From contig NZ_JAEDXU010000007.1 of the NCBI RefSeq assembly GCF_017830045.1, positions 124,001 through 188,000 on the forward strand: DNA of 64,000 nt, written 5' to 3'. The position numbers and the translations under genes were made by a program. Shown one piece after another: positions 7,680 through 15,888 of the stretch. Origin of the DNA: Enterococcus larvae. Its GTDB lineage: Bacteria; Bacillota; Bacilli; Lactobacillales; Enterococcaceae. The notes under the pieces are model-generated. The model worked only from the letters and a program-made list of their open reading frames with translations, was not told the DNA's origin and did no database searches. Position 1 is the first letter of the stretch. Every line of letters begins with the position of its first letter.

Positions 7680-9499
7680 GTATCGATATGTATCTATCTA
7701 CTGCCAAATCTCAGGCAACAGGTGCAGCAACTATGGGAAAATCCCATGCACAGGGATATGAAGCGCTGCAAAAAGCAGCACAAAGCTTCGCGAATGATTC
7801 GGTTTTGCAGGCAGATGCCTACACTTCTGCAAAAGGGATGTTCAATTCAGTAATCGTGCCGTTGATTCAAGCTGGTCAACTCTTATCCGAGAGTGTTGCA
7901 GAAGCTTGTCAAAAGTTTCCAGAAGAGTATACTGCCCAAGTTGATAGCGGGGATTTGAAATCTTCAGAACTGGAAGAAAAGATTCAGCGATTGGGAAATG
8001 AAATTCAAACGCTGCATGCAATCCGAAGCAGCATTGAATCCAGAGACACAGCTGATAATATGAAGCTGAGACAGCTGAACTCAAATAAAAATGCTATTGC
8101 CGGACATGAAGCGGCAAAGAAAAAATTAGAGGAGCAGTTACAGAAGCTGCTGGATTTCCACGCGTCGTCCCCTTCTCTTTTTTCAGAGATCACTACACTG
8201 ACGAATGCAGTCAATCAAGGATCGTCTATTGCCGGTAAGTCTTGGCATGCGGCATCTGGCACGTTTAAATTGCCGGAAGGTACAGACATGTCATGGACAA
8301 AGGATGTCAACAATCGTTGGCAAAATCGCCAGTTTGCGAAAAAATATGATGTTCAGTGTCCGAAGGAGATGACGGCAAAAGAGTATCAGGAATATTTGAA
8401 GACTTTGCGTGACCAGAAGGATATTCTTTGTAAAGAAGACGGCTGGGATGAAGAAGCATTTAAAGCGTATATGAAGCATGTCAATAAAAATCTGGCATCC
8501 GGCGGCAAAGACGTCTTTGACCGATTGAATCAGATCAATGTGGAAACACGATTGGTGGGGTCGGGGGTTTACGAAATGATGTTTGATGCAGCAGATATGA
8601 CAGAACAACAGAAAGTAAGATTAGTTCTTAAACAAATGGGAGCAGCCGTTGATGAAAACAACATGCTTCAGTTGCAAGGAACGCATAAGTTCGATCCTAT
8701 GATGCCGCCGCATAGTAAATTTTTAGAGAAATTTGCTGAGAGTGTAAAAAAGGGTTATCCAGAGGGGTTAATTATCGGGGGGAACATTGGAGTAAATGAA
8801 GAAGAATTACGTATGATTCATCAATTTAGGCATTTTATTGATCTTCAAAATTTATATTACATTAGGGCGAATTTTGAAGGAGCGACTGACTATGAGAAAT
8901 TGCTTGCATATGCTAAAGAAACTAAACAAGATCTATTATATGGAGATACAGCTCAATTTCATAATAGAGTTAAATTTTCAGTAGATAAAAATGGAAAGAT
9001 TATTCGAGATAAAGATGATAAAAAGGTCAAAGAAAATCTTGATAAGCAGCTTAATGATAAGATAAAAACTCAAAATGGACTTTCTGAATTTATTGTCAAT
9101 GTGGAGACAGGTGCCTTTGTTTCACAATGGGATCAGTTAAAGACTGAAAAAGGAGAGGAAATATTTATAATTGAAAATGATAAAGTAGTTGGCGTCAACT
9201 CAAATAAAATTAATAGTAACTACAAAGACTATGACTTGGTTGGAGTATCAGGAAAAGAGATTGCGGATACTGAGTCCTTTAATTATGAAGAAGGAGATAG
9301 ATGGCAAGATGTAATACTCAAGGGAGAGTGGGAAATGTTACTTAAAAATGGAAAGCATAATCGCTTTGATATGAAACCTGGAGGCTCAGAAGGTTTGGAC
9401 AGCAATATTAGAAGTGAGTCTAAAAAGAAATGGCCTTATCCTGAACCTTATAATGAACTATATAACAGTGAAAAGGATATTCGAGGTTTTGTGAAATGA
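7676..9499 (+). CDS. LXG-domain type VII secreted effector (putative toxin)
   Basis: 607 residues. The N-terminal ~200 are a long helical LXG-type targeting domain (MSIDMYLSTAKSQATGAA..., KGMFNSVIVPLIQAGQLL), followed by a middle segment and a C-terminal domain of about 300 residues with IHQFRHFIDLQNLYYIR and LYGDTAQFHNRVKF. This C-terminal part resembles what I recall of DUF3114 but no catalytic motif is clear to me. Base composition changes: the 5' half resembles the neighbours, while from about 8600 the gene becomes markedly AT-rich, as in polymorphic toxins whose tips are exchanged. It starts at TTG 7676, overlapping the partner gene. Its stop overlaps the candidate immunity gene by 4 bases. 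No type VII core genes lie in the window. Confidence 0.8.
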   Translation: MSIDMYLSTAKSQATGAATMGKSHAQGYEALQKAAQSFANDSVLQADAYTSAKGMFNSVIVPLIQAGQLLSESVAEACQKFPEEYTAQVDSGDLKSSELEEKIQRLGNEIQTLHAIRSSIESRDTADNMKLRQLNSNKNAIAGHEAAKKKLEEQLQKLLDFHASSPSLFSEITTLTNAVNQGSSIAGKSWHAASGTFKLPEGTDMSWTKDVNNRWQNRQFAKKYDVQCPKEMTAKEYQEYLKTLRDQKDILCKEDGWDEEAFKAYMKHVNKNLASGGKDVFDRLNQINVETRLVGSGVYEMMFDAADMTEQQKVRLVLKQMGAAVDENNMLQLQGTHKFDPMMPPHSKFLEKFAESVKKGYPEGLIIGGNIGVNEEELRMIHQFRHFIDLQNLYYIRANFEGATDYEKLLAYAKETKQDLLYGDTAQFHNRVKFSVDKNGKIIRDKDDKKVKENLDKQLNDKIKTQNGLSEFIVNVETGAFVSQWDQLKTEKGEEIFIIENDKVVGVNSNKINSNYKDYDLVGVSGKEIADTESFNYEEGDRWQDVILKGEWEMLLKNGKHNRFDMKPGGSEGLDSNIRSESKKKWPYPEPYNELYNSEKDIRGFVK

Positions 9500-10419
9500 A
9501 GAAAATATTATCTCAATGTATCTGTGCTGTTATCCTGATTCTAGGTATCCTTCTTCCTTTTACACCTGTAACAGAGGCTAAAGAAACTGTAACTGATATC
9601 ATAAGTCAAGAACGCTATTTAAAAATTAACAATGCAATAAATACAGTATTTATTGATACAGTTGAAAATAAAGGCTTTTTACCCAGTAATACTCTCTATA
9701 CTCTGTATAAAAATGACAATAATATGACTCTGTCATTTTACAATCTATTTGTGGAATACGATCTGGACAATGAAAAGGAACAGCTTGAAGTAACCAATTA
9801 TTTTTCAGCTATAGAAGAATTGGGTTTGACTGCATCTTTACAAAAGGATAAAACGATAATCGTTCAAGAAAAAGATGAATTGGCCTTATTCGAGAAGTTA
9901 CTCATTCAATTGATGGACTATGTTGATCTAGAGAATGGTTTACTTAAAGTCGAGATTTCCTTTGATGATATAGGAAGACCAGACAACGTTACTTTTTATG
10001 ATTCAAATAATGAAGGTTTTTTTTGGTATAAAATCACTTATATATCAATGATAGAGTATAATTTCAATTTTATTTTTCGTAAATTGTCTGAACCGGTATA
10101 TCGTGCGTATTACACAATAAAGTATTTTATGGACCAACATATACTACAAGGACTATTAGCAATTTTTATTCTTCTGAGTTTAATCGTTTTGGCAATTCTG
10201 TTACTGCTTAATTTCTGTTCATGGTTGTATACGAAGCGAACGAAGAAATCCCTCGCTACTAAGAACAAAGTATGGGTGCTATTCATCATAGGAGTGTTTG
10301 TTTATAGTTTGCTTCTCATTGTCCCATACGGGATTCTGATATTACTTCCGCTAGATATTATTGGTGGTGGCGTAAAAGCTGCAATTTTCTTCTTCAAGAA
10401 AGTATTTAAACGAGAATAG
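9496..10419 (+). CDS. Signal-peptide membrane protein, candidate LXG immunity protein
   Basis: 307 residues, AT-rich. A signal peptide (cleavage likely after VTEA, near residue 28) is followed by an extracellular domain of about 170 residues. A hydrophobic segment follows near 213-240, a basic loop (KRTKKS), and a hydrophobic C-terminal third with one or two more helices and a basic end. Not a family I can name. It overlaps the toxin stop by ATGA, so it is made together with the toxin, the usual place for immunity. The large outside domain suggests the toxin is met at the cell surface or in the membrane. A paralogue lies 400 bases downstream. Confidence 0.65.
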   Translation: MKKILSQCICAVILILGILLPFTPVTEAKETVTDIISQERYLKINNAINTVFIDTVENKGFLPSNTLYTLYKNDNNMTLSFYNLFVEYDLDNEKEQLEVTNYFSAIEELGLTASLQKDKTIIVQEKDELALFEKLLIQLMDYVDLENGLLKVEISFDDIGRPDNVTFYDSNNEGFFWYKITYISMIEYNFNFIFRKLSEPVYRAYYTIKYFMDQHILQGLLAIFILLSLIVLAILLLLNFCSWLYTKRTKKSLATKNKVWVLFIIGVFVYSLLLIVPYGILILLPLDIIGGGVKAAIFFFKKVFKRE

Positions 10420-10478
10420 GTAGAATAATGATAATTTAATGTCAATGACAGAATATACTATTTGGTGATTATAAAAAA

Positions 10479-10688
10479 ATGGATTTTCAGTATATTGTTC
10501 ATTCAAATAAAAATAGTGGAGATGATGAACAGGAGTATATCATTTTCGATGTTTTGACATCCGCTACAAAAAGTGTCACAGAAAAAGAGTTTGAACATTC
10601 CATTCACGAGGAAACTGGGTTAACTTACTCTGGGAACGAATCGACAAATACTATAGAGCCTCTATACGTTGAAAATTATGTTGATTAG
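10479..10688 (+). CDS. Small hypothetical protein in effector cassette
   Basis: 69-residue acidic protein with no signal or membrane segment. Not recognised. ATG 10479 has only a weak GGTG upstream, so translation is uncertain. It sits between two paralogous membrane immunity candidates, where remnants of exchanged toxin C-termini or extra immunity genes are often found, and either is possible. Low GC matches the surrounding cassette. Confidence 0.4.
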   Translation: MDFQYIVHSNKNSGDDEQEYIIFDVLTSATKSVTEKEFEHSIHEETGLTYSGNESTNTIEPLYVENYVD

Positions 10689-10819
10689 TTGAATGCTTTT
10701 TTTACCAGTGGTTGCATTGTTATGATTGCAAAAGAAGAACGGTAGAGAAGCTTAGAATTTACTTGGTAATGAGTAGGGTCTTCTGAATGTCCTTTTAAAA
10801 AGTGAAATGGTGGTGTTAA

Positions 10820-12082
10820 ATGAAAAAAATATTGCTTATATTAGCTTTTTGGCTAGTTCTGCTGTATCCATTAAATTCTTTTGCAGAGAATGATGAAAGT
10901 CAATTCATAAACGAACGAATCGAAAATGAAGCCTATTTAAAAATAGATGGCAATTTATTTATTGATGTTTATGGAGAAAAAAGTTTTTTCAAAGAAACAG
11001 AGTACACGATTTATCCTGAAAGCACGCATCTCTATGCTATAGGAGCAGAATGGGAAATGGAATGGATTGAATTTGACCAATCAGCTTATTTGAGAGGTAT
11101 CGAAACCTTAGATTTAACTATTTCTGACCTGAAAAATAATCAGTTCGAATTAACAGACAGAAAAGAAATGATTCAATTTTTTTCTGTGCAAGATGAAGGA
11201 TTAAGTTCAGATATTGAAAAGATTTCGAAAGCTGAGATTCTATTTGATAATGAGTATCGTCCAAATGAAGTTTCCTATTTTGATAAAGGCGGTAAGGTTA
11301 GTTATTCTTATACAATTGACTATTTGTCGAAGTTTAGCTATTACAGTAGTTATTATGTCAGAAAGAGTCTAAAGCCTGTGTATTATATTTACTACACAGC
11401 GAGTCATCTCTTTGAAACTCAAAATTTTATGGAAGGTTTTCTTTTTAGCATAATCATGCTTCTTTCTGTTGTGTTGTTTGTCTGGGCAATCAATCGGTGC
11501 CTTTCGGGCATTTGGAGGCTATTTACCAAAAGAGACAGGAATAAAAGAGAAAAAATCATAACTATTGTGAGTAGTTTCATCGTTGTATACGGTATACTTG
11601 CCATTTCTATGTATGGTTTTTTAGGACTTTACCTACTTGTATTCGTCACCAGTATTCATTGGTTCTTTGGGCGTGTAAAAAAAATGTTTTTCTTGTTGAT
11701 AAGTGTACTTGCTATATCAAGTTGCTCGACAAAAAGAATAGTAGAAATTAATGATTTCAAAGAAAAAATTTATGCAGGAATGACCCCGAGCCAAGTTGAG
11801 AGTAAAATGGGAAAGCCTGAAAAAATCAGCAATGACAACGATGAAGTAATCAGGCAACGTGAAGAAGATAGTGAATCCTCAATAGATATATGGACAGAAA
11901 AAAATTATGATTATTTTGACCTTTTTTTCGGAGAAAAAGAAGAGTATTTTTTTGAAAAGATGGATCAGGAAGTGGGTTGGTCCTATTACGAATATGAGTG
12001 TGAAAGAGGAGCTGTCAAAAAAGTAGAGAAGTTTAGAATTTATTTCGTAGATAATGAAGTCGTCTGGATGTCATTTCCATGA
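10820..12082 (+). CDS. Fused membrane protein and BamE-like lipoprotein, candidate immunity protein
   Basis: 420 residues. The first ~290 repeat the layout of the 307-residue protein encoded at 9496: a signal peptide ending at FAEN, an outside domain starting with a similar YLKIDGNLFIDV segment, then hydrophobic helices. Residues from ~288 onward read like a complete lipoprotein: MFFLLISVLAISSC, then AGMTPSQVESKMGKPEKI, a BamE/SmpA-like fold motif. That second part is paralogous to the next gene. The join falls on a run of eight As (11677-11684) directly before the internal ATG at 11684, and a TAA overlaps the run in another frame. This suggests two overlapping ancestral genes merged by an indel. 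Start ATG 10820 has GGTGGTG upstream. Confidence 0.65.
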   Translation: MKKILLILAFWLVLLYPLNSFAENDESQFINERIENEAYLKIDGNLFIDVYGEKSFFKETEYTIYPESTHLYAIGAEWEMEWIEFDQSAYLRGIETLDLTISDLKNNQFELTDRKEMIQFFSVQDEGLSSDIEKISKAEILFDNEYRPNEVSYFDKGGKVSYSYTIDYLSKFSYYSSYYVRKSLKPVYYIYYTASHLFETQNFMEGFLFSIIMLLSVVLFVWAINRCLSGIWRLFTKRDRNKREKIITIVSSFIVVYGILAISMYGFLGLYLLVFVTSIHWFFGRVKKMFFLLISVLAISSCSTKRIVEINDFKEKIYAGMTPSQVESKMGKPEKISNDNDEVIRQREEDSESSIDIWTEKNYDYFDLFFGEKEEYFFEKMDQEVGWSYYEYECERGAVKKVEKFRIYFVDNEVVWMSFP

Positions 12083-12552
12083 TTGAATGGGTTACAATTA
12101 GTCGAAATCTGGCTAAAAAAAAGATAGCTGCTCAATCAAAGGAGAAGGTCAGATTACGAGTTCTCATTTTTCTATTAGTTACCTTGAGCAGTCTATCAAC
12201 TTGCCGGAACATCCAAGAGAATTTAACAGAATCCGATTTTTTACAGCTGCGAGCTGGAATGACATCTGATGAAGTGATGAATATGTTAGGAGAACCAAAG
12301 AAGATTATCATTGATAATGATGAAGTAAATCAGATTAAAGAGGTTGAATCTGAGGAAATAACTGATAGATTACCTTATGAAGATATGTTGGCTTTTTTTG
12401 GTAGTGAGACGAAGAAAAAGGAATACAACGAAAAAAGAACATCCTCAAATAATTTAATCTGTTACCAATATGATTATACTTATTCTGGTAATTCGGAAAT
12501 TTGGAATATATATCTTGTAGACAATGAAGTGGTTTCTATGACCTTCCCGTAA
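12079..12552 (+). CDS. BamE-like lipoprotein, candidate immunity protein
   Basis: 157 residues starting at an ATG that overlaps the preceding stop (ATGA). A basic N-terminus of about 27 residues is followed by a hydrophobic stretch ending in SLSTC, a plausible lipobox, so the mature protein would be lipid-anchored outside. LRAGMTSDEVMNMLGEPKKI matches the GMT..EV...LG.P pattern of BamE/SmpA-like domains and aligns with the C-terminal part of the preceding fused protein. Both end with a YLVDNEVV..TFP type strand. Role inferred only from position after the LXG toxin. The cassette ends with a terminator at 12572. Confidence 0.62.
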   Translation: MIEWVTISRNLAKKKIAAQSKEKVRLRVLIFLLVTLSSLSTCRNIQENLTESDFLQLRAGMTSDEVMNMLGEPKKIIIDNDEVNQIKEVESEEITDRLPYEDMLAFFGSETKKKEYNEKRTSSNNLICYQYDYTYSGNSEIWNIYLVDNEVVSMTFP

Positions 12553-12571
12553 AAAATAGAACTGAATCCAG

Positions 12572-12598
12572 AAAAAACGACCAATAGGGTCGTTTTTT
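12572..12598 (+). terminator. Rho-independent terminator ending the LXG cassette
   Basis: Perfect 11-pair stem AAAAAACGACC / GGTCGTTTTTT with 5-base loop AATAG; the 3' arm supplies the T-run. Confidence 0.9.
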
Positions 12599-12670
12599 CA
12601 TTTATAAAGCATTCTTAATAAAAAAACAGTTGTTCGTTGACCAACTATTGCGTATAATTTTTATAAAAGA

Positions 12671-12684
12671 AGAAAACGTTTACA
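12671..12684 (+). promoter_or_regulatory. Candidate cre (CcpA) site
   Basis: AGAAAACGTTTACA matches the cre pattern TGNAANCGNTNNCA at all but the first position. It lies about 17 bases before the start of the small gene at 12702, overlapping its leader, so CcpA binding would repress. Confidence 0.45.
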
Positions 12685-12701
12685 TTGGAGGAGGAAGTAA
12701 G

Positions 12702-12977
12702 ATGAGCAAGAAGTACATGAATTATGTCGGGGAGATTTTAACGGATGTAGAGTATCATGGATTGGGAAAGCCTACAAATTTTATGGAGGTGCATATGGAA
12801 GTGGAGTTGCCGTTCCGTTTGTATTGTAGGACCCATGAGGATGATTGGGAAGAAGTGACAGAAGAAGAGCGGTCTGTGTTGGTGGAAGGCTTGGAGGACA
12901 AAAAGTCGAAATATTCCAAAAATGATTACCGCTACTATATGCTGGATTTTCAGCTGGCAAGTCTGGAAGCCTTGTAG
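12702..12977 (+). CDS. Hypothetical small protein
   Basis: 91 residues, acidic, no signal peptide or membrane segment; contains MEVELPFRLYCRTHEDDWEEVTEEER and an aromatic C-terminal helix. Not recognised. I chose ATG 12702 because GGAGGAGGAAG lies 5-9 bases before it; an upstream in-frame ATG at 12630 lacks a ribosome binding site and would extend across the likely promoter and cre region. It is a single gene flanked by terminator and intergenic DNA. Confidence 0.6.
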   Translation: MSKKYMNYVGEILTDVEYHGLGKPTNFMEVHMEVELPFRLYCRTHEDDWEEVTEEERSVLVEGLEDKKSKYSKNDYRYYMLDFQLASLEAL

Positions 12978-13344
12978 GAAGAAACAAATGTGTTTAACAT
13001 AAGCTTGTCTCAAAAAAATGTATAGTACTTAGAATGAAGCATGCAGGTCAAACGCAGTATTTGATCTGTATGCTTTGTTGTGCAAAAAAGTATAGCCGAA
13101 TCACTATTTCATCAACTGGTTTTCCTTGCATTCCAGTAAAAATAGTTTGGAATAATTGAATGCATAGAGACAACGTAGTAAAGTATTTTATAGAGAGTTG
13201 TATCAACAAGGGAGAGGCACTGACAGGTCTCAATCTTTAAAATATATAAAAGGTGTCTGAGGATTTCTGTTTTTGATGGACTTTTCGTTCGTTACAGGTT
13301 TGAAGCAGGGAGGAGCTTTGGCACAATCTCAGAGGAGGATCATG
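12978..13344. other. Intergenic region
   Basis: 367 bases between two small genes. It begins with an AGCTTGTCTCAAAAA stretch and ends with AAAGGTGTCTGAGG, which recall transposon-end wording but do not form a good inverted pair. Minus-strand frames inside show no recognisable product. It probably holds the promoter of the DinB-like gene. Confidence 0.4.
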
Positions 13345-13854
13345 ATGAAAGTTACACAATTATCTATTGATACGCTACAGCGAGCACAGGAACGTTTTGA
13401 AGAAACATTGGAGCAAATGAGTGTCGCAGATGCTAATACGATGCCGGAGCCTTTGATCAAATCAGTTACGTGGTTGATTTGGCATACTGCACGCGAACTG
13501 GATTATCAGCTTTCAGGGCTTAACAACACTGAGCCGCTTTGGATAAGTGCCGGTTGGACAGAAAAGTTTGCATTGGATTTACCTGATGACACTGAGGACT
13601 GGCGTCATACACCTGAGGAAGCGGAGAAGGTTGTCGTGACGGATAAGCAATTGCTGCTGGATTATTTAACTGCCAGTGTGGAATTTTCAATCAGTTATCT
13701 GGAGGCTCTTGATGAGGCAAGTCTTAGCGATGTCATTGACACAAGCTGGACACCGGCTGTTACCCGTCAGGTTCGGGTTGTCTCAGCGATCGATGATGCG
13801 GTGATGCACTCAGGTCAGGCGGTCTATACGAGAAGATTAGTCATTGGCAAGTAG
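13345..13854 (+). CDS. DinB-like family protein
   Basis: 169-residue four-helix-bundle protein of the DinB/YfiT superfamily. The putative metal-site histidines are visible in WLIWHTARELDYQLSG and in the C-terminal DDAVMHSGQAVYTRR, matching the usual H and H..GQ positions. Superfamily members include DNA-damage-inducible proteins and thiol transferases that use bacillithiol or mycothiol; the substrate is unknown here. I chose ATG 13345 (GAGGAGG 6 bases upstream) over the adjacent ATG 13342; the upstream ATG at 13273 has no ribosome binding site. Followed by three repeat units. Confidence 0.72.
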   Translation: MKVTQLSIDTLQRAQERFEETLEQMSVADANTMPEPLIKSVTWLIWHTARELDYQLSGLNNTEPLWISAGWTEKFALDLPDDTEDWRHTPEEAEKVVVTDKQLLLDYLTASVEFSISYLEALDEASLSDVIDTSWTPAVTRQVRVVSAIDDAVMHSGQAVYTRRLVIGK

Positions 13855-13929
13855 CTCTAGTGGGCTGAAAGATATGCATAAGTGAAGGGGAAAATTTCTT
13901 CGGTTTCAATAGAAGATGACAAATCAAAA

Positions 13930-14032
13930 GAGTGTAAGACAATAATCCAATTAGAAATTGTCCCACACTCTAAACACGAATAAACGGCGAGCCAAAAGCT
14001 GCTCCTTCGGAATTAAGCCGAAATTGCTTTAA
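13930..14032. repeat. Intergenic repeat family 1, partial copy
   Basis: Terminal hairpin AGTGTAAGACAAT...ATTGTCCCACACT followed by ACGAATAAACGGCGAGCC, the family core seen in the other copies. The far end (GAGGCTGAGACA type) is missing; a second copy follows at once. Confidence 0.6.
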
Positions 14033-14035
14033 CAC

Positions 14036-14205
14036 GAGAGTGGGACAATAATCTGTTGCCACTCTTTTCCATACCCTAAATCCGAATAAACGGCGAGTCA
14101 GAAGTAGCTCCTACGACAATAAGCCGGAATTCAACAAAAATTTGTGAAACAATTTTCGTGAATTCCGGCTTATTGCTTGTAGCTAAACACTTCTGTCTCA
14201 GCCTC
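14036..14205 (-). repeat. Intergenic repeat family 1, full copy
   Basis: 170 bases identical to 21802-21971. Read on the minus strand it begins GAGGCTGAGACAGAAGTG, contains a 17-pair perfect stem (CAATAAGCCGGAATTCA and its complement) inside a larger imperfect stem, then the core CCGTTTATTCGG and the end TGTCCCACTCTC. Could fold into one long hairpin as DNA or RNA. Confidence 0.8.
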
Positions 14206-14300
14206 GTGGCAAAGTACCTACTTGGATACTGAAAATATGAACAGCTATTTTCGTCTATTTCTTCTTAATTCTCGGAGTATCCCATTTTTGGCTCAGCCTC
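14206..14300 (-). repeat. Intergenic repeat family 1, degenerate partial copy
   Basis: Read on the minus strand it starts with GAGGCTGAGCC and contains GAAATAG and AAAATAGCTGTTCATATTTT, which matches the 5' part of the copy at 33015. It directly abuts the full copy, making a tandem of three units. Confidence 0.5.
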
Positions 14301-14312
14301 TTTTTTGTTTGA

Positions 14313-14939
14313 TTAAGATTCCAGCTTCAGCCATAAAGCAGGGCGAACCCCGCCTCTATTATCGCCTGATATAGGATGGAGAGTATTGCTGCTGTACTTA
14401 AAGGTGCCGTTTCCCTGTATACCTATGTTACCGTCACCGTGAATGTACACTGCTCGCCGATTTCCACGACCGGGTGACCGAAGCCACCACCACCAGCCTC
14501 TATTATTAAAATAGGCTTCTCTTTTTGGGTTATTTTCATCTTTTCGTTGGAACCAATATCTTTGTTTTTTGCTTGGATTGTAGAGCAGCTTGCTGCTGTC
14601 TCCAAAGTACTGACAAACAGTCTCTTCAATTGATAATAAGAAGATATGATCCTGTGTGTCTTCTCCACCAATTGAGTCATACCATTCATTGTTTGAGTTC
14701 TTGTTGCTTGTCGGAATGATCCGTACTTTGTCTGCCTCGGTAAAACTATTATAAAACGCATCATTGAGATATTTTCTTAATGCGCAGTCAGCCCAAGTAA
14801 TATCTTCAGGTGTATCATGGTATTCACGCTGTTCTATGATTTCCTCGGTCATAAGCAGAATAGATTGTTCTTTGACAGCAAGCACACGCCAGTTATAGTC
14901 GCCAAATGGCAGGATTGAACCAATTCTAGCTTCTTCCAC
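14313..14939 (-). CDS. DUF6273-like protein with C-type-lectin/FGE-like C-terminus
   Basis: 208 residues starting at GTG 14939 behind GGGAGGAAG. The N-terminus (IGSILPFGDYNWRVLAV) and the C-terminal pattern WWWWLRSPG...GDGNIGIQGNG...GGVRPALWL match DUF6273 proteins, whose ends resemble the formylglycine-generating-enzyme/C-type-lectin fold. That fold is also used by variable proteins of diversity-generating retroelements, but no reverse transcriptase or template repeat is present here. No signal peptide, so likely cytoplasmic. Function unknown. It stands alone next to a repeat cluster. Confidence 0.65.
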   Translation of the reverse strand: MEEARIGSILPFGDYNWRVLAVKEQSILLMTEEIIEQREYHDTPEDITWADCALRKYLNDAFYNSFTEADKVRIIPTSNKNSNNEWYDSIGGEDTQDHIFLLSIEETVCQYFGDSSKLLYNPSKKQRYWFQRKDENNPKREAYFNNRGWWWWLRSPGRGNRRAVYIHGDGNIGIQGNGTFKYSSNTLHPISGDNRGGVRPALWLKLES

Positions 14940-15036
14940 CTATCTTCCTCCCTCGTTTTCATTTCAGTTAATAATAAACATCCATTTCTATTTTTGAGGA
15001 TTGTATACCTTGTAAAGCTTAGTCTTATTTTCTAGT

Positions 15037-15807
15037 CTAACTTCTCAAGCCACGGCCTTTTTGAATCAGGTACCAGCAAATAATATAAAGCACAGAGATA
15101 AAAAGGACTAGGATTGTAAGCGAGATGACGATCGGCACATCCATCGTTCCAAGGAAGCCATATCGGAAACCTGAAATCATATAAACGATCGGATTGACCT
15201 TGGAAATTGCCTGCCAAATTGGAGGTAACATAGAGATTGCATAAAAGACACCGCCAAGATATGTCAATGGCTGTAAAACAAAGGTCGGTACAATGGAGAC
15301 ATCATCGAATGATTGTGCGAAAATCCCATTCAGTAAGCCTGCCAATGAAAATAGAATAGCTGTCATCAATAATGTGACGATAACAATAAACCATGAATAC
15401 ACGTGAAGCGGTACGAAGAACAATGAAATCAGCGTTACAAGTGCGCCAACCAGCACACTTCGACCAAGTCCCCCGATAACAAATCCCCAGATAATCACAT
15501 GTGTCGGTACTGGTGCAATCAATAATTCTTCAATATTCTTCTGAAATTTTTGTGAGAAAAAAGAGGAAGCAACATTAGAATAAGAGCTCGTGATGACTGA
15601 CATCATGATCAGTCCGGGCACGATGAATTCCATATAAGAAAAGCCGCCCATTTCTCCGATTCGTCCGCCAATCAGGTTTCCGAAGATAACAAAATACAGT
15701 GAGGTAGTGATCACTGGCGGTACTAAAGTTTGTATCCATATCCGCAAATAGCGGTTGGTTTCTTTTACAGCAAGGCTTTTTAGGGCCGTGAAATATAGGT
15801 TAAACAT
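15037..15807 (-). CDS. ABC-2 type transporter permease (YadH-like)
   Basis: 256 residues with six hydrophobic segments and the ABC-2 features of the YadH/DrrB group: the IEELLIAPVPTHVIIWGFVIGG coupling region and the PLTYLGGVFYAISMLPP segment before the last helices. It pairs with the ATPase gene upstream on the same strand (81-base gap) to form an exporter. Substrate unknown; relatives export drugs or glycans. Start ATG 15807 has AAGGAGC upstream. Confidence 0.87.
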   Translation of the reverse strand: MFNLYFTALKSLAVKETNRYLRIWIQTLVPPVITTSLYFVIFGNLIGGRIGEMGGFSYMEFIVPGLIMMSVITSSYSNVASSFFSQKFQKNIEELLIAPVPTHVIIWGFVIGGLGRSVLVGALVTLISLFFVPLHVYSWFIVIVTLLMTAILFSLAGLLNGIFAQSFDDVSIVPTFVLQPLTYLGGVFYAISMLPPIWQAISKVNPIVYMISGFRYGFLGTMDVPIVISLTILVLFISVLYIICWYLIQKGRGLRS

Positions 15808-15888
15808 GTTTAAGCTCCTTATTTATACGTATTGATTTTTTATGAGATTGTCTGGAAGCCAGTATATCCACATTGATTGACTCATCTC

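Noticed and set aside
13930-14300. CRISPR-like array from three adjacent repeats
   Set aside because: Units are long, unequal and structured, with no spacers of constant length and no cas genes.
14313-14939. Diversity-generating retroelement
   Set aside because: The target-like fold is present but no reverse transcriptase, accessory gene or template repeat was seen nearby.
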